64,000 nt of DNA, from contig JAEWGC010000025.1 in the NCBI GenBank assembly GCA_023388495.1, positions 45,657 to 109,656 of the forward strand, written 5' to 3'. The notes beneath the pieces are model-generated. The model made no database searches, had not been told where the DNA came from, and worked only from the letters and a program-made list of their open reading frames with translations. This document shows, piece by piece, positions 17,316-26,757 of the stretch; within the stretch, counting starts at the first letter, position 1; each line of letters starts with the position of its first letter. The translations under genes and the position numbers were made by a program. This DNA is from Bacillota bacterium. Its GTDB lineage: Bacteria > Bacillota > Clostridia > Tissierellales > Tissierellaceae.

Positions 17316-18530
17316 TTAGTGATTGATTATTTTTAATTCCATAGGTTGTGGTGAAACTTCTTTAACTATGATTCCTATTGGTGCACTAAAGCCTACGTAC
17401 ACTCTATGAATTCCTTCACTAAGCATATTTAAATCTAAATATACACTTAAGTCTTCTTTAGTTACATTTTCAATTGCTTCCTTACCGCCTTTTACTAGAA
17501 TTGTTACTGTATCTGAATTCTCGGATTTATCAATAGTTAATCCATCAGCTAAATTCCTAAGTTCTATCTCATCTAAAGAATACTCTAGAATCTTAGTAAA
17601 GTTTTCCTCTATCTTTAATGAAATCGTTATCTTTTCATTTGGATTTAATAAGGAAACATTTTCTGGAAGATCTAACTCCACTGGCACCTCTGAATTTTCC
17701 ATTAAATAATTTATATCTATTGGTTTAGTTTGAATAAACCTTAGATTCTCTATACTCTTATCACCTTTAAGTGTTACCTTGCTTGGATTTATTGTTATCT
17801 TAGTGATTTCATAATTCTCTGGCGGTTCATTCTCTAAATTCAGCTCAATAGGTACTGTTACTGTTCTATATATTGGAATATTTACATCTATTGAACTAGG
17901 TTCGTATCTTACCCCTGCAACATCTTTTCCTTCATCATCTAATATTCTTACAGGGAAATTATTATTGATATCATTAGTCTTATTAGTAAGGTCAACCTCT
18001 GCTACTACTTCTGCCACTTCATTCACCCAAGACCTAGGTCCCCTAAGTAAAATTGTTTGAGTTTTTGTAGTTATATCTCCTGCAACATAGCCTGTAGCTG
18101 GAGCTCCTACGGTTTTTATTGTTACATCCATTTTCTTAGTTATTAATTTGTCAAAAGTAAATAGGATTTCCTGAGGTTCTACCTTTTCAATTCTAATATT
18201 ACTTGCTTGATCTAGTATAACATTTACTGGAACCTTAACTTGCCCTTCACTGTATCCAGATAAATCTACTTGAGCCTTTATGGATTTTGGTGAGAAATTA
18301 GCCAAGTCAAATTTTGTTCCAGTTATTCTCACTGTAACAGTTGCTTCCTTTGGTTCCATGAGTACTAGTCCTTGTCTCTCTAATGACTCTATATTAGTAA
18401 AAGATACGGCAATATTCCTATGATTTTCAGATTGCTCTGGATTGACCTCGCTCATAACATAGCTCCATAAAATAATAGCTATAATAACAGAAAAGATTTT
18501 TAAAGTTAAATCACTCTTCTCCTTGTTCAT
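17316..18530 (-). CDS. cdaR: CdaA regulator with YbbR repeats
   Basis: Membrane-anchored partner that modulates CdaA. One N-terminal helix (about residues 8-26, IFSVIIAIILWSYVMSEV) is followed by an extracellular region of repeated YbbR domains; the recurring GP/LKG...V blocks suggest four repeats, and length is 404 residues. It overlaps the cdaA end by 20 bases, the normal cdaA-cdaR coupling. In many Firmicutes glmM follows; here butyrate kinase does. Confidence 0.9.
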   Translation of the reverse strand: MNKEKSDLTLKIFSVIIAIILWSYVMSEVNPEQSENHRNIAVSFTNIESLERQGLVLMEPKEATVTVRITGTKFDLANFSPKSIKAQVDLSGYSEGQVKVPVNVILDQASNIRIEKVEPQEILFTFDKLITKKMDVTIKTVGAPATGYVAGDITTKTQTILLRGPRSWVNEVAEVVAEVDLTNKTNDINNNFPVRILDDEGKDVAGVRYEPSSIDVNIPIYRTVTVPIELNLENEPPENYEITKITINPSKVTLKGDKSIENLRFIQTKPIDINYLMENSEVPVELDLPENVSLLNPNEKITISLKIEENFTKILEYSLDEIELRNLADGLTIDKSENSDTVTILVKGGKEAIENVTKEDLSVYLDLNMLSEGIHRVYVGFSAPIGIIVKEVSPQPMELKIINH

Positions 18531-19350
18531 CTTTTCGCCTCCATTTAGTCATAAATGTTTGGGGTGAATCCTTTGGCTTATACATATCTGTTAATATCTG
18601 TTTTAGTGTCTTGGCATCTAAATGTCTAGCTATTGTTCCATTTTCTGCTATTGATATTGAACCTGTTTCTTCTGAAACTATTATAGATAAACTATCAGAC
18701 CTCTCTGATATACCAAGGGCCGCCCTATGTCTAGTGCCTAGCTCCTTGCTTATACTCATATTATCTGTAAGTGGTAAAAAGCAGGCAGCTGCTTTAATAA
18801 TATCTTCTTTTATAATTACTGCTCCATCATGTAATGGTGTATTTGGAATAAATATATTGATAAGTAAATTACTAGATACTTGGCCGTTTATCTTGGTGCC
18901 AGTATCAACAACCTCATTTAGTCCCGTTTCTCTTTCTAAAACGATTAATGCTCCTATTTTTTGTCTAGATAAGGATGCGCAAGCTTCAACTATTTCATCT
19001 ACAGTCTTTGATAGACTTTCACCCTTTATCTCTAAAAATGACTTAGTGAAAAATCTAGATCTACCTATATACTCAAGTCCACGTCTAAGTTCTGGTTGAA
19101 ATACAATTAATATGGCTATAACACCCACTGTCATAGTATTTTTTAATATCCAGTTTATAGTATATAGTTCTAGCCATCCTTCTCCACTCACTTTTTCAAA
19201 TACAAATATGACAAATATTCCTTTAATAAGTTGCTCTGCTCTAGTTTCTCTGATTAATTTAAATAGCTTATAAAAAGCTGCTGCTACAATAACAATGTCG
19301 ATTATGTCTCTTATTCTAATGTTTGAAAATAATCTAATCATAAATTGCAA
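18511..19350 (-). CDS. cdaA: Diadenylate cyclase (c-di-AMP synthase)
   Basis: Makes c-di-AMP from two ATP. Three N-terminal membrane helices are followed by a DAC domain with the active-site motifs LHDGAVII and GTRHRAALG. 279 residues, matching CdaA (YbbP). I keep a TTG start at 19350, preceded by GGTGTGG; an ATG three codons later has poorer spacing. Its second messenger is the ligand of the riboswitch at 9676-9808 in this window. Confidence 0.95.
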   Translation of the reverse strand: MQFMIRLFSNIRIRDIIDIVIVAAAFYKLFKLIRETRAEQLIKGIFVIFVFEKVSGEGWLELYTINWILKNTMTVGVIAILIVFQPELRRGLEYIGRSRFFTKSFLEIKGESLSKTVDEIVEACASLSRQKIGALIVLERETGLNEVVDTGTKINGQVSSNLLINIFIPNTPLHDGAVIIKEDIIKAAACFLPLTDNMSISKELGTRHRAALGISERSDSLSIIVSEETGSISIAENGTIARHLDAKTLKQILTDMYKPKDSPQTFMTKWRRKDEQGEE

Positions 19351-19463
19351 GGTTTACCACACCTTTTATCGTATTTTCACTACTATCTCTATTATATAAT
19401 AACTATTCCATTAATTGAACTAATAAATTGAATATAATAAATTTAATTTAATTCTGAAAATGC

Positions 19464-20708
19464 CTAATTTTCAATCATCTTGCCCATTGTATCATTATAG
19501 GATTTCATGATTCTTTCCTTTAAAGAACCTGCTATTGCTATATCCAGCTCTCCATTTATATAATCATTTATCGGGATAATTTCATAGGATAACTTCCCAT
19601 TGCTATCCCTAAATCTGTGAACCCATGTAGGTATATATTGTACTGATTTAATTATTGTTTCATTGGAGTTAAGATTTTTTTCAATTTCTAAATTTATCAT
19701 TACACCATCCTCTGTATATGGATTGTTCATTGTCTCCTTTCTTTGATTAGATAGAAAATTTCCCATTGAATATATGATGAAATTATCCTTTCCATCCTTA
19801 TTGATTATTTGAGATTTTTGAATTACATGAGGATGACTACCTAATATAATATTTGCACCCCATTCTACCATTTTACTTCCTAACTCTAGTTGATATGTTG
19901 ATGGTTCTCTCTGATATTCATTTCCCCAGTGAATAAATACAGTTATCAAGTCTACATCTAAGGACTTTAATTTTTCAATATCTTCTTTTATCTTTTCCTC
20001 ATCAATTCTATTTACCATATAGGCTAATTCTTCTGCTTTTAGAAGTGAGTCCAAGCCATTTAAGCCATAGGTATATGAAAGGAATCCTATTTTTATTCCA
20101 TCTCTTTCTTCTATAAGGATATTATCACCAGGCTCCTTATATGTTCCTATATTTTTCATCTTATATTCATTTATATTATCTATGGTACTGATTAATCCCT
20201 TTTTTCCCTGATCAATACAATGATTGTTTGCTGTGGAAAGTATATCAAAGCCTGTCTCTTTTAGGGCCAAAAGAGATTCCTTTGGTGTATTAAATCTAGG
20301 AAACCCTGAAAAAGAAACTCCCTCTCCTGCTGTAACAGTTTCAAAATTTCCTAAAGCTATATCAGCCTCCTCCACATACCTTTTTACATGCCTGAATGTA
20401 GGCGTAAAGTCATAGCTATTAGTTTCTTTGTTAAAGGCTGCTCTATACTGTGGGGAATGAAACATAATATCACCTACTGCTAAAATATTTATGGAAGAAA
20501 ACTTAGGTTCCTCTGGTATTTCAGGGATTTCCTCTAATTCTTCATCTATATATTCTTCTTCCTCTATATCTGTGGTTACATCAACATATTCATTTACTCT
20601 ATCTTTTTTAGATGTAGTAAATTCCATATATATAGCCCTTCCAATAAATCCTATAAAGCAAAATACTATAATTAAAAGCACCAGAATTATCTTCTTTCCA
20701 TTTTTCAT
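19464..20708 (-). CDS. CapA-family membrane-anchored metallophosphatase-like protein
   Basis: CapA/PgsA-family protein. A single N-terminal helix (about residues 5-27) anchors it; residues 45-75 are highly acidic (runs of E and D); the catalytic-type domain then shows ILAVGDIMFHSP, GNFETVT, TANNHCIDQG and HWGNEYQ...GSHPHV, metal-ligand-like positions of a calcineurin-type phosphoesterase. 414 residues. No capBC genes are nearby, so poly-gamma-glutamate synthesis is not supported; many lone CapA proteins have no known role. Gene stands alone, after a hairpin. Confidence 0.82.
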   Translation of the reverse strand: MKNGKKIILVLLIIVFCFIGFIGRAIYMEFTTSKKDRVNEYVDVTTDIEEEEYIDEELEEIPEIPEEPKFSSINILAVGDIMFHSPQYRAAFNKETNSYDFTPTFRHVKRYVEEADIALGNFETVTAGEGVSFSGFPRFNTPKESLLALKETGFDILSTANNHCIDQGKKGLISTIDNINEYKMKNIGTYKEPGDNILIEERDGIKIGFLSYTYGLNGLDSLLKAEELAYMVNRIDEEKIKEDIEKLKSLDVDLITVFIHWGNEYQREPSTYQLELGSKMVEWGANIILGSHPHVIQKSQIINKDGKDNFIIYSMGNFLSNQRKETMNNPYTEDGVMINLEIEKNLNSNETIIKSVQYIPTWVHRFRDSNGKLSYEIIPINDYINGELDIAIAGSLKERIMKSYNDTMGKMIEN

Positions 20709-20744
20709 GCTTTTCCCCCTTATTTTAGACTTGTCCTTCTAACT

Positions 20745-20770
20745 TACAGGTAGAGATATCCCTACCTGTA
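20745..20770. other. Intergenic hairpin between prsW and capA-like gene
   Basis: TACAGGTAG and CTACCTGTA pair around an 8-base loop. There is no T run on either side, so it may be an RNA end-stabiliser or weak terminator. Confidence 0.5.
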
Positions 20771-20804
20771 TTTTATATCTTGTTAATCTTTTATACAACA
20801 TTAG

Positions 20805-21509
20805 TTATTCTTTTCTTTTTAGGCCAATTACCCTAGATTTAGAGTCATACATAAAGTTTGCTAGTTTTCTTTGGTTTAATACCCACATAAATATTACATA
20901 TGGTACAAATACTAAGGTAAGTTGTGGTATTTCTGCCATTAAGATGAAATCAAATATCCCATGCATTATCATGGGCATGTAAAGAGATTTTCTCATATTC
21001 ATTCTTTTTCTATCTATATTAGTATCAAATTTTGCTAAAGATAGATAATATCCCATAGTTATACCAAAGACTGCATGAGCTGGTACTGAAAATATTCCCC
21101 TATATAGGCCTATAAAAGGATTGTTTGTATAGCGATATGCAACATACATAATATTTTCTACAGTAGCAAACCCCATCGCTGCAAATACACAGTAAACTAT
21201 ACCATCTAATTTCTCATCAAAAAACTTTGTTTTGTAGGCATATTTTAGTACAGACATTCTTTTAAAAAATTCTTCTGTAAATCCTGCAACTATAAACGCA
21301 TTAAAAAATGCACCAAGTACACCTGGGAATATATTAAATGCAATTAAAATCTCTTCTACTACAATTGAAGGAATAACAGTTAAAGCTCCTAAAATATAGG
21401 TTATTAGCAAAACCTTTAGAGGCTCTCTATCATGTCTATCGGATAAATAAATACCTCCTATGATGATAGCAGCAGGTATTATGGCTATAATCCAAAGTCT
21501 AAGTTCCAA
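20805..21509 (-). CDS. prsW: PrsW-family intramembrane protease
   Basis: Polytopic membrane protein, 234 residues with about seven hydrophobic segments. The signature glutamates (FTEEFFKR near residue 83) and later histidines (PAHAVFGITMGYY, MHGIFDF) mark the PrsW/CAAX-protease-like group. In Bacillus PrsW cleaves the anti-sigma factor RsiW, and in spore-formers relatives take part in sporulation; no rsiW-like gene is present here, so the substrate is unknown. Confidence 0.85.
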   Translation of the reverse strand: MELRLWIIAIIPAAIIIGGIYLSDRHDREPLKVLLITYILGALTVIPSIVVEEILIAFNIFPGVLGAFFNAFIVAGFTEEFFKRMSVLKYAYKTKFFDEKLDGIVYCVFAAMGFATVENIMYVAYRYTNNPFIGLYRGIFSVPAHAVFGITMGYYLSLAKFDTNIDRKRMNMRKSLYMPMIMHGIFDFILMAEIPQLTLVFVPYVIFMWVLNQRKLANFMYDSKSRVIGLKRKE

Positions 21510-21553
21510 AAAATTACCTCCTTATGTCTTTTATTATAGTTTACCAAAAACAT

Positions 21554-21582
21554 AAAAAAATAAACCCTAATCAAATTAGGGT
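21554..21582 (-). terminator. Terminator overlapping the end of the DUF5317 gene
   Basis: ACCCTAAT and ATTAGGGT pair around TTG on the minus strand, followed by TTATTTTTTT. The stop codon of the gene is inside the stem. Confidence 0.88.
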
Positions 21583-22172
21583 CTATAAAACTCTATAGTT
21601 TTTCCTTTAGAATTATATCTTTTTTTCATATAAGAAAGGATTAAAATCAAAAGTCCAAATGAAATTAAAATATCACCTATACTTATTATCTTTGGAAAAG
21701 GATATGGTTTCCCTATTGGTATTATATCTCCTAGTAAAATCAATTTTGTAGCCTTATTTTCTAAGGTATGGGTCATTATTCTTCCCTCAGCCAGCAATGA
21801 TAGCTGTATATAAAGTTTAGAAGTTTTTAAGGCATTTATTGAAACAGGCATTCTACCATTATTTACACAAAGAGGTAAAAAATTTAAAATAGCCCCTCCT
21901 AAAGATACTCTAAACCCATTTTCATGAAAATTCATCATTAGTCCAATGATTAATAATAAGTAAACAAATATATGTATATAGAAAAAATTATTTTCTATAA
22001 TATTACTCATTTCTCCATTGTTTTTAGAAACTATTAAAAGTGATATGATTTCTATTGAAAAGGATACAACAAATAAATACCATCCATTAATATATAAATT
22101 GCCAATGTTTCTTATCTTTCCACCCATTAGTTTCCCCAGTAGTAAAGATAAAATAATAGTTTCAATTACCAT
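21576..22172 (-). CDS. DUF5317-type membrane protein
   Basis: 198 residues, about five hydrophobic segments with short loops; a conserved-looking patch NNGRMPVSINALKTSK sits between helices 3 and 4 and GDIIPIGKPYPFPKIISIGDILI precedes the last helix. These agree with DUF5317 proteins of Clostridia. Function is unknown. It stands alone between rubrerythrin and prsW with its own terminator. Confidence 0.7.
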   Translation of the reverse strand: MVIETIILSLLLGKLMGGKIRNIGNLYINGWYLFVVSFSIEIISLLIVSKNNGEMSNIIENNFFYIHIFVYLLLIIGLMMNFHENGFRVSLGGAILNFLPLCVNNGRMPVSINALKTSKLYIQLSLLAEGRIMTHTLENKATKLILLGDIIPIGKPYPFPKIISIGDILISFGLLILILSYMKKRYNSKGKTIEFYRP

Positions 22173-22196
22173 TATAACACTCCTTAATTAGGAACA

Positions 22197-22224
22197 TAAT
22201 GCTAGACACTTTGTGTCTAGCATT
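22197..22224 (-). terminator. Hairpin after rubrerythrin
   Basis: TAATGCTAGACAC and GTGTCTAGCATTA form a perfect 13-bp stem with a 2-3-base loop. The T run is short, so it may act partly by protecting the mRNA 3' end. Confidence 0.7.
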
Positions 22225-22236
22225 ATATCAAATTTA

Positions 22237-22782
22237 TTAATATGCTACAAATAATTCTTTCTTTGCTTTACAAAGTGGGCAGTTGTCCTCTTCCCCTGTT
22301 AATGTAATATATCCACAAACTGGGCAAAGTTCTACTACCTTTGCTTCTAAGTCATTACCAGCATCTACTGCTTCTTTAGCTTTAGTGAAAAGGTCTGCGT
22401 GAACTTTTTCTGCTTCAATAGCAAATCTCATAGCTGATACTGCTGTTTTTTCCCCTTGCATCTCTGCTACTGCTATGTAAGCTGGGTACATTTGATTTAC
22501 TTCATGTAACTCGCCATTGATTGCACCTTGAAGGTTGTCTGAAGTAGTGCTAAGTCCAAATCCTGCTCCTGATGCTACTAAGAAATCTCCTGCTACATCC
22601 TTTAATGCTTTGAAATGAAGTGTAGCATGAACTTCTTCCGCGTCTGATGTAGCCATAAATAATCTAGCTACTGTTGGAAATCCATCCTTCTTAGCTTTAT
22701 CAGCCCAAATTCTGTATCTCATATGTGCTTGGGACTCCCCACCAAATGCTGATCTTAAGTTTTCTGCTGTCATTGCGTTCAT
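22237..22782 (-). CDS. rbr: Rubrerythrin
   Basis: Di-iron peroxide reductase protecting strict anaerobes. The ferritin-like part has GESQAHMRY, SDAEEVHATLHF and AIEAEKVHADLF iron ligands; the C-terminal rubredoxin-like domain has CPVCGY and CPLCKA. 181 residues. Start MNAMTAENL follows AAAGGGGG. It is monocistronic. Confidence 0.96.
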   Translation of the reverse strand: MNAMTAENLRSAFGGESQAHMRYRIWADKAKKDGFPTVARLFMATSDAEEVHATLHFKALKDVAGDFLVASGAGFGLSTTSDNLQGAINGELHEVNQMYPAYIAVAEMQGEKTAVSAMRFAIEAEKVHADLFTKAKEAVDAGNDLEAKVVELCPVCGYITLTGEEDNCPLCKAKKELFVAY

Positions 22783-22893
22783 TAAAATTCCCCCTTTTAA
22801 ATTTTTACTTTATATATTGTATAACATATTCCAAACCATGTCCAGAATATGCAACTCTCTTCATATATATATCCATTTTTTATAGGATTAATC

Positions 22894-22921
22894 AAAAAAA
22901 TGGGACTTTTAAGTCCCATTT
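22894..22921 (-). terminator. Terminator after the persulfide/CoA-disulfide reductase
   Basis: AATGGGACTT and AAGTCCCATT pair directly, followed by a seven-T run on the minus strand. Confidence 0.88.
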
Positions 22922-25440
22922 TATATAAACAAACTCATATTAGAATCATCGGCTGCATTTAGCATTGTTGCTACTCCACCGATTTCTACTCCATCTAGGA
23001 GTTCTTCTTTAGTTATACCCATTACATCCATAGACATTTGACAAGCTACCATTTTGATTCCTGATTTAATTCCTTCTTCTATCAATTCCTCTAAGGAAGA
23101 AATATTTTTATCCTTCATTACCATCCTTATCATCTTTGGTCCTATACCTGCCATATTCATCTTAGAAAGTCCAAGCTTCTTGCTACTTTTTGGCATCATC
23201 ATTCCAAACATCTTTGAGATAAAATCCTTATTTGTTTTTACATAGGAATCCTTCTTAATTATATTTAATCCCCAAAATGTAAAGAACATAGTTACTTCCT
23301 TGCCCATTGCCCTTGCTCCATTAGCTATGATAAAAGATGCAATAGCCTTATCTAAATCACCACTAAAAACTATTATATTTTTATCGTCTTTTATTTCATA
23401 TGTCATGTCATTAGGCTGTTTGGCTACTTTACTCCCCTTTTCAATAAGAGCAATAAATTTCTTATCTTTATTTTCTGTACGGAGCAAAGTGTTGCCTGTA
23501 TTTTTACACCAAGCTTCTATATCGCTAACAAAACCTGGGTCCGTTGACATTACTTCTAGTATATCCCCATCATTTATAGTTTTCATCTTTTCACTTACTT
23601 GCATTATAGGACCTGGACAAGATAGTCCGCAGGCATTTAATTTAAAAACCTCTCCTGTCCCAGCTTTTCTAGTTTCTATGGCTCCTAATTCTTTAGTTTT
23701 TTTTTCAACCTTTTGAACTCCTGAATCACTAAAGGATCCTGGTCCATCATTATTTATATTACATCCCTCAGCTTTACTATCTTGACAGAACATAGTCTTA
23801 TAGCTATTAAATCCTCCAGCTAAATTTTTAGCCTTAAATCCATTTTGAGTAAGAATTCTACTTCCTATATATCCCCTAAGACCTACTGCACAATATATAA
23901 TATAGGATTTATCTTTGTCTAGTTCTCCTAGTCTATTTCTTAATTGCCCTAAAGGAATGTTGATAGAGTTTTCTATATAACCCATATCTCTTTCTTCCTT
24001 TTCTCTTACATCTAGAATAATAGTATTTTCTTTATTTAATTCTTCTAATTCTTTACAAAGAATAATATCAACCTTACCTGATAGTTGATTTTCCGCTACA
24101 AATCCTATCATATTTACTGGATCCTTAGCTGAAGAATATGGTGGTGCATAGGCTAATTCTAATTCTGTTAAATCAGAAACTCTTCCTCCAAATCTAATTG
24201 TTGTAGCTATGACATCTATTCTCTTATCTACACCTTCATATCCTACTATCTGAGAGCCTAGTACTTTGCCTTCAGGATCAAATATTAATTTTATAGTCAT
24301 TGGTAGGGCTCCTGGATAATAGCCTGCATTGGAATTTGAATGAATAATCCCTACAAAATAATCCTTCTTATATATCTTGCCTAGTCTATTTAATGTTTTC
24401 TCATTAGTTCCTGTATTTGCAACTGTTAAATCAAATACCTTGGCTATACTTGTTCCTTGAGTACCTTTGTATTCTTCTTTTTCTCCTAGGATATTACCTG
24501 CAACTATTCTACCTTGTTTGTTAGCTGGACCTGCTAAAGGAATCATAGTTTCCACATTGTTTACATAGTCTTTTACTTCAATAACATCACCAATGGCATA
24601 TATAAAATCATCAGAGGTTTTTAAATAAGAATCTACAAGGATTCCACCTCTTTGGTTTATTTCTAATTCTGCATCTTTAGCTAATTCTCCATTAGGTCTT
24701 ATACCTATGGATAGTATAACCATATCTCCTTTTACTTCAGCACCTGATTGTAAGGTAATTGTAGTTACTCCATCCTTATATTCGAACTTGCTTACTCCAT
24801 CCTTTAGTCTAAGGTCTACTCCCTTTGATTTTAAATGCTCATGTACTATTTGTGCCATTTCATAATCTATGGGAGCCATTACTTGATCTAGCATCTCTAC
24901 TATGGAAACCTTTAATCCTAAATCATGTAGGTTTTCTGCCATTTCAAGCCCAATAAATCCGCCACCTACTACTATGGCAGTCTTTGGTTTTTTCTCATCT
25001 ATATAGGATTTTATAGTATCTGTATCTGGTATATTCCAAAGGCTAAATATATTAGGTGAGTTAATCCCTGGTATTGGTGGTTTTATTGGTGTTGATCCTG
25101 TAGATAAAATCAGGTAATCATAGGATTCTTCATATGTTTTATCATTTTCTAAATCCTTAACTAATACCTTTTTTTCTTCCTTAAGTATTTTTGTAACTTC
25201 TGATTTTATCCTTACATCTACATTGAATCTCTCCATAATACCTTCTGGGGTTTGCACCAATAGAGATTCTCTATTTTCTATGGCTCCCCCAATATAATAT
25301 GGAAGACCACAGTTAGCAAAGGACACGTATTCTCCTCTTTCAAATAAAACTATGTCAATATTTTCGTCAAGTCGTCTCAAACGAGCTAAAGCTGTTGCAC
25401 CACCGGCTACTCCACCAACTATAACTATTTTTTTATTCAT
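22921..25440 (-). CDS. CoA-disulfide/persulfide reductase with rhodanese, TusA and DsrE-like domains
   Basis: Four-domain 839-residue enzyme for thiol and persulfide handling. Residues 1-~450 are an FAD/NAD(P)H pyridine-nucleotide disulfide reductase of the CoADR/Nox type (VGGVAGGATALARLRR; active Cys in FANCGLPYYIGG; AIGDVIEV). Residues ~465-560 are a rhodanese domain with catalytic loop YCAVGLRG. Residues ~605-675 are a TusA domain (ACGLSCPGPIMQV). The rest is a DsrE/DsrF-like domain with a cysteine in VACQMSMDVMG. Such fusions move sulfane sulfur between domains. The upstream region has C-rich tracts that may bind a CsoR/CstR-type repressor. Single-gene unit with its own terminator. Confidence 0.92.
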   Translation of the reverse strand: MNKKIVIVGGVAGGATALARLRRLDENIDIVLFERGEYVSFANCGLPYYIGGAIENRESLLVQTPEGIMERFNVDVRIKSEVTKILKEEKKVLVKDLENDKTYEESYDYLILSTGSTPIKPPIPGINSPNIFSLWNIPDTDTIKSYIDEKKPKTAIVVGGGFIGLEMAENLHDLGLKVSIVEMLDQVMAPIDYEMAQIVHEHLKSKGVDLRLKDGVSKFEYKDGVTTITLQSGAEVKGDMVILSIGIRPNGELAKDAELEINQRGGILVDSYLKTSDDFIYAIGDVIEVKDYVNNVETMIPLAGPANKQGRIVAGNILGEKEEYKGTQGTSIAKVFDLTVANTGTNEKTLNRLGKIYKKDYFVGIIHSNSNAGYYPGALPMTIKLIFDPEGKVLGSQIVGYEGVDKRIDVIATTIRFGGRVSDLTELELAYAPPYSSAKDPVNMIGFVAENQLSGKVDIILCKELEELNKENTIILDVREKEERDMGYIENSINIPLGQLRNRLGELDKDKSYIIYCAVGLRGYIGSRILTQNGFKAKNLAGGFNSYKTMFCQDSKAEGCNINNDGPGSFSDSGVQKVEKKTKELGAIETRKAGTGEVFKLNACGLSCPGPIMQVSEKMKTINDGDILEVMSTDPGFVSDIEAWCKNTGNTLLRTENKDKKFIALIEKGSKVAKQPNDMTYEIKDDKNIIVFSGDLDKAIASFIIANGARAMGKEVTMFFTFWGLNIIKKDSYVKTNKDFISKMFGMMMPKSSKKLGLSKMNMAGIGPKMIRMVMKDKNISSLEELIEEGIKSGIKMVACQMSMDVMGITKEELLDGVEIGGVATMLNAADDSNMSLFI

Positions 25441-25559
25441 ATATAATTCCTCCTTATTTTTTGTTACCCTATACCCCCTATACGTATATTTATATTTTAT
25501 GCCATTGACTCTATTTTGTCAATAAAATAATAAAAAATAAGAAGGAAATTTATTGCAAG

Positions 25560-25606
25560 AAGCCCATATCTTATAAAGATATGAGCCTCTTTGATTTATT
25601 TATATT
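25560..25606 (-). terminator. Terminator of the grd-opine operon, 47-bp duplicated sequence
   Basis: GGCTCATATCTT and AAGATATGGGCT pair across TAT on the minus strand. The 47 bases 25560-25606 recur exactly at 33532-33578 after cotJC. The copy includes the stop codon of the alanine-dehydrogenase-like gene. Confidence 0.85.
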
Positions 25607-26718
25607 CCTAATGCTTCTTCTGGTGTTATATATGGTCTTTCTTGCTTTCTTCCTGTTTCTTCTAAGGTTAATTTCCCATCATAGAATGATAAGCCTCTTC
25701 TAAGGTGTTTATTATCCTTTAAAGCCTTTTCTACTCCCTTATTTGCTATTTCTAATAAATATGGCAATGTTGCATTACATAATGTTTGAGTTGCTGTTTG
25801 TGAGAAAGCTGATGGTATATTATCTACGCAATAGTGGGTTATACCGTCTACTTCATATATTGGATCATCATGAGTCGTTGATCTACATGTTTCTATGGCT
25901 CCAGCATCATCACAAGCTATATCTACTATTAATGCTCCATTTTTCATCATACTTAACATATCTCTACTTACTAAATGATCTTTTCTCCACTTTGGCCATA
26001 GAATACAGTTCATTAATACATCTGTCCTTTTTAAGCACATTTCTAGATTGTTTCTATTGGAGATCAAAAACTCTACATTTGATGGTAGTGATTTTCTAGC
26101 CTCTTCCATCTTATTTACATCTATATCTAATATTGTCACTTTGTTTCCAAAAGCTGCTGCTAATTCTGCCGCTCCTATTCCTGAGTTTCCTGCTCCTATA
26201 ATGGTTATTTCAGGTGTTCTCACTCCATCTATTCTAGATAATAATAGTCCATTACCTCCATGAATTTTTTGCATGAAATTTAATGCAGCTAAAAATCCAC
26301 CTTTTCCTGCAATAACGCTCATTGGTTTTAATAAAGGGAATCCTCCATCTTTATCATCTACATCTTCATATGCAATACCCACTACCTTTTTTTCAATCAT
26401 TGCATCTGTTTGTTCTCTATGGGCATTGGAGTGAATATAGGTAAATATTATTTGACCTTCTCTCATATATTCAAATTCCTCTGGGAAGATTTCTTTAACT
26501 TTATATATTAAATCAGCTCTTTCAAAGATTTCCTTAGGTGAATAAACAATTTGTGCTCCTTGAGTCTTATAGTCTTCATCTGTAAAGCCACTACCAAGAC
26601 CTGCATTTTTTTCTACTAATACCTGGTGTCCTCTACTTACTATTTCTTTTACTCCGTTAGGATCACAGGCTACCCTATATTCATGAGGCTTTATTTCTTT
26701 TGGTATTCCTATTATCAT
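25600..26718 (-). CDS. Alanine-dehydrogenase-like protein (AlaDH/PNT family)
   Basis: NAD-dependent amino-acid dehydrogenase of the AlaDH/transhydrogenase family; most likely L-alanine + NAD+ to pyruvate, ammonium and NADH. The start MIIGIPKEIKPHEYRVA, VKEIFPEE with the substrate Lys, FTYIHSNAH with the catalytic His, PMSVIAGKGG and VTILDI (nucleotide binding after GAGNSGIGAAELA) are visible. 372 residues is the AlaDH size. It differs from classical Ald around residues 240-270 (NCILWPKWRKDHL instead of the usual AVLIPGAKAP-like loop), so the substrate may not be alanine; N-carboxyethyl-ornithine synthase is in the same superfamily. Last gene of the sigma-54 operon, 39 bases after nhaC. Confidence 0.78.
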   Translation of the reverse strand: MIIGIPKEIKPHEYRVACDPNGVKEIVSRGHQVLVEKNAGLGSGFTDEDYKTQGAQIVYSPKEIFERADLIYKVKEIFPEEFEYMREGQIIFTYIHSNAHREQTDAMIEKKVVGIAYEDVDDKDGGFPLLKPMSVIAGKGGFLAALNFMQKIHGGNGLLLSRIDGVRTPEITIIGAGNSGIGAAELAAAFGNKVTILDIDVNKMEEARKSLPSNVEFLISNRNNLEMCLKRTDVLMNCILWPKWRKDHLVSRDMLSMMKNGALIVDIACDDAGAIETCRSTTHDDPIYEVDGITHYCVDNIPSAFSQTATQTLCNATLPYLLEIANKGVEKALKDNKHLRRGLSFYDGKLTLEETGRKQERPYITPEEALGI

Positions 26719-26757
26719 GATTAATTCCTCCTAAATTAGTTAAATTGAAAATATCTT

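Noticed and set aside
19464..20708. Poly-gamma-glutamate capsule gene
   Set aside because: CapA-like domain is present but no capB or capC genes occur nearby; left as CapA-family protein of unknown role.
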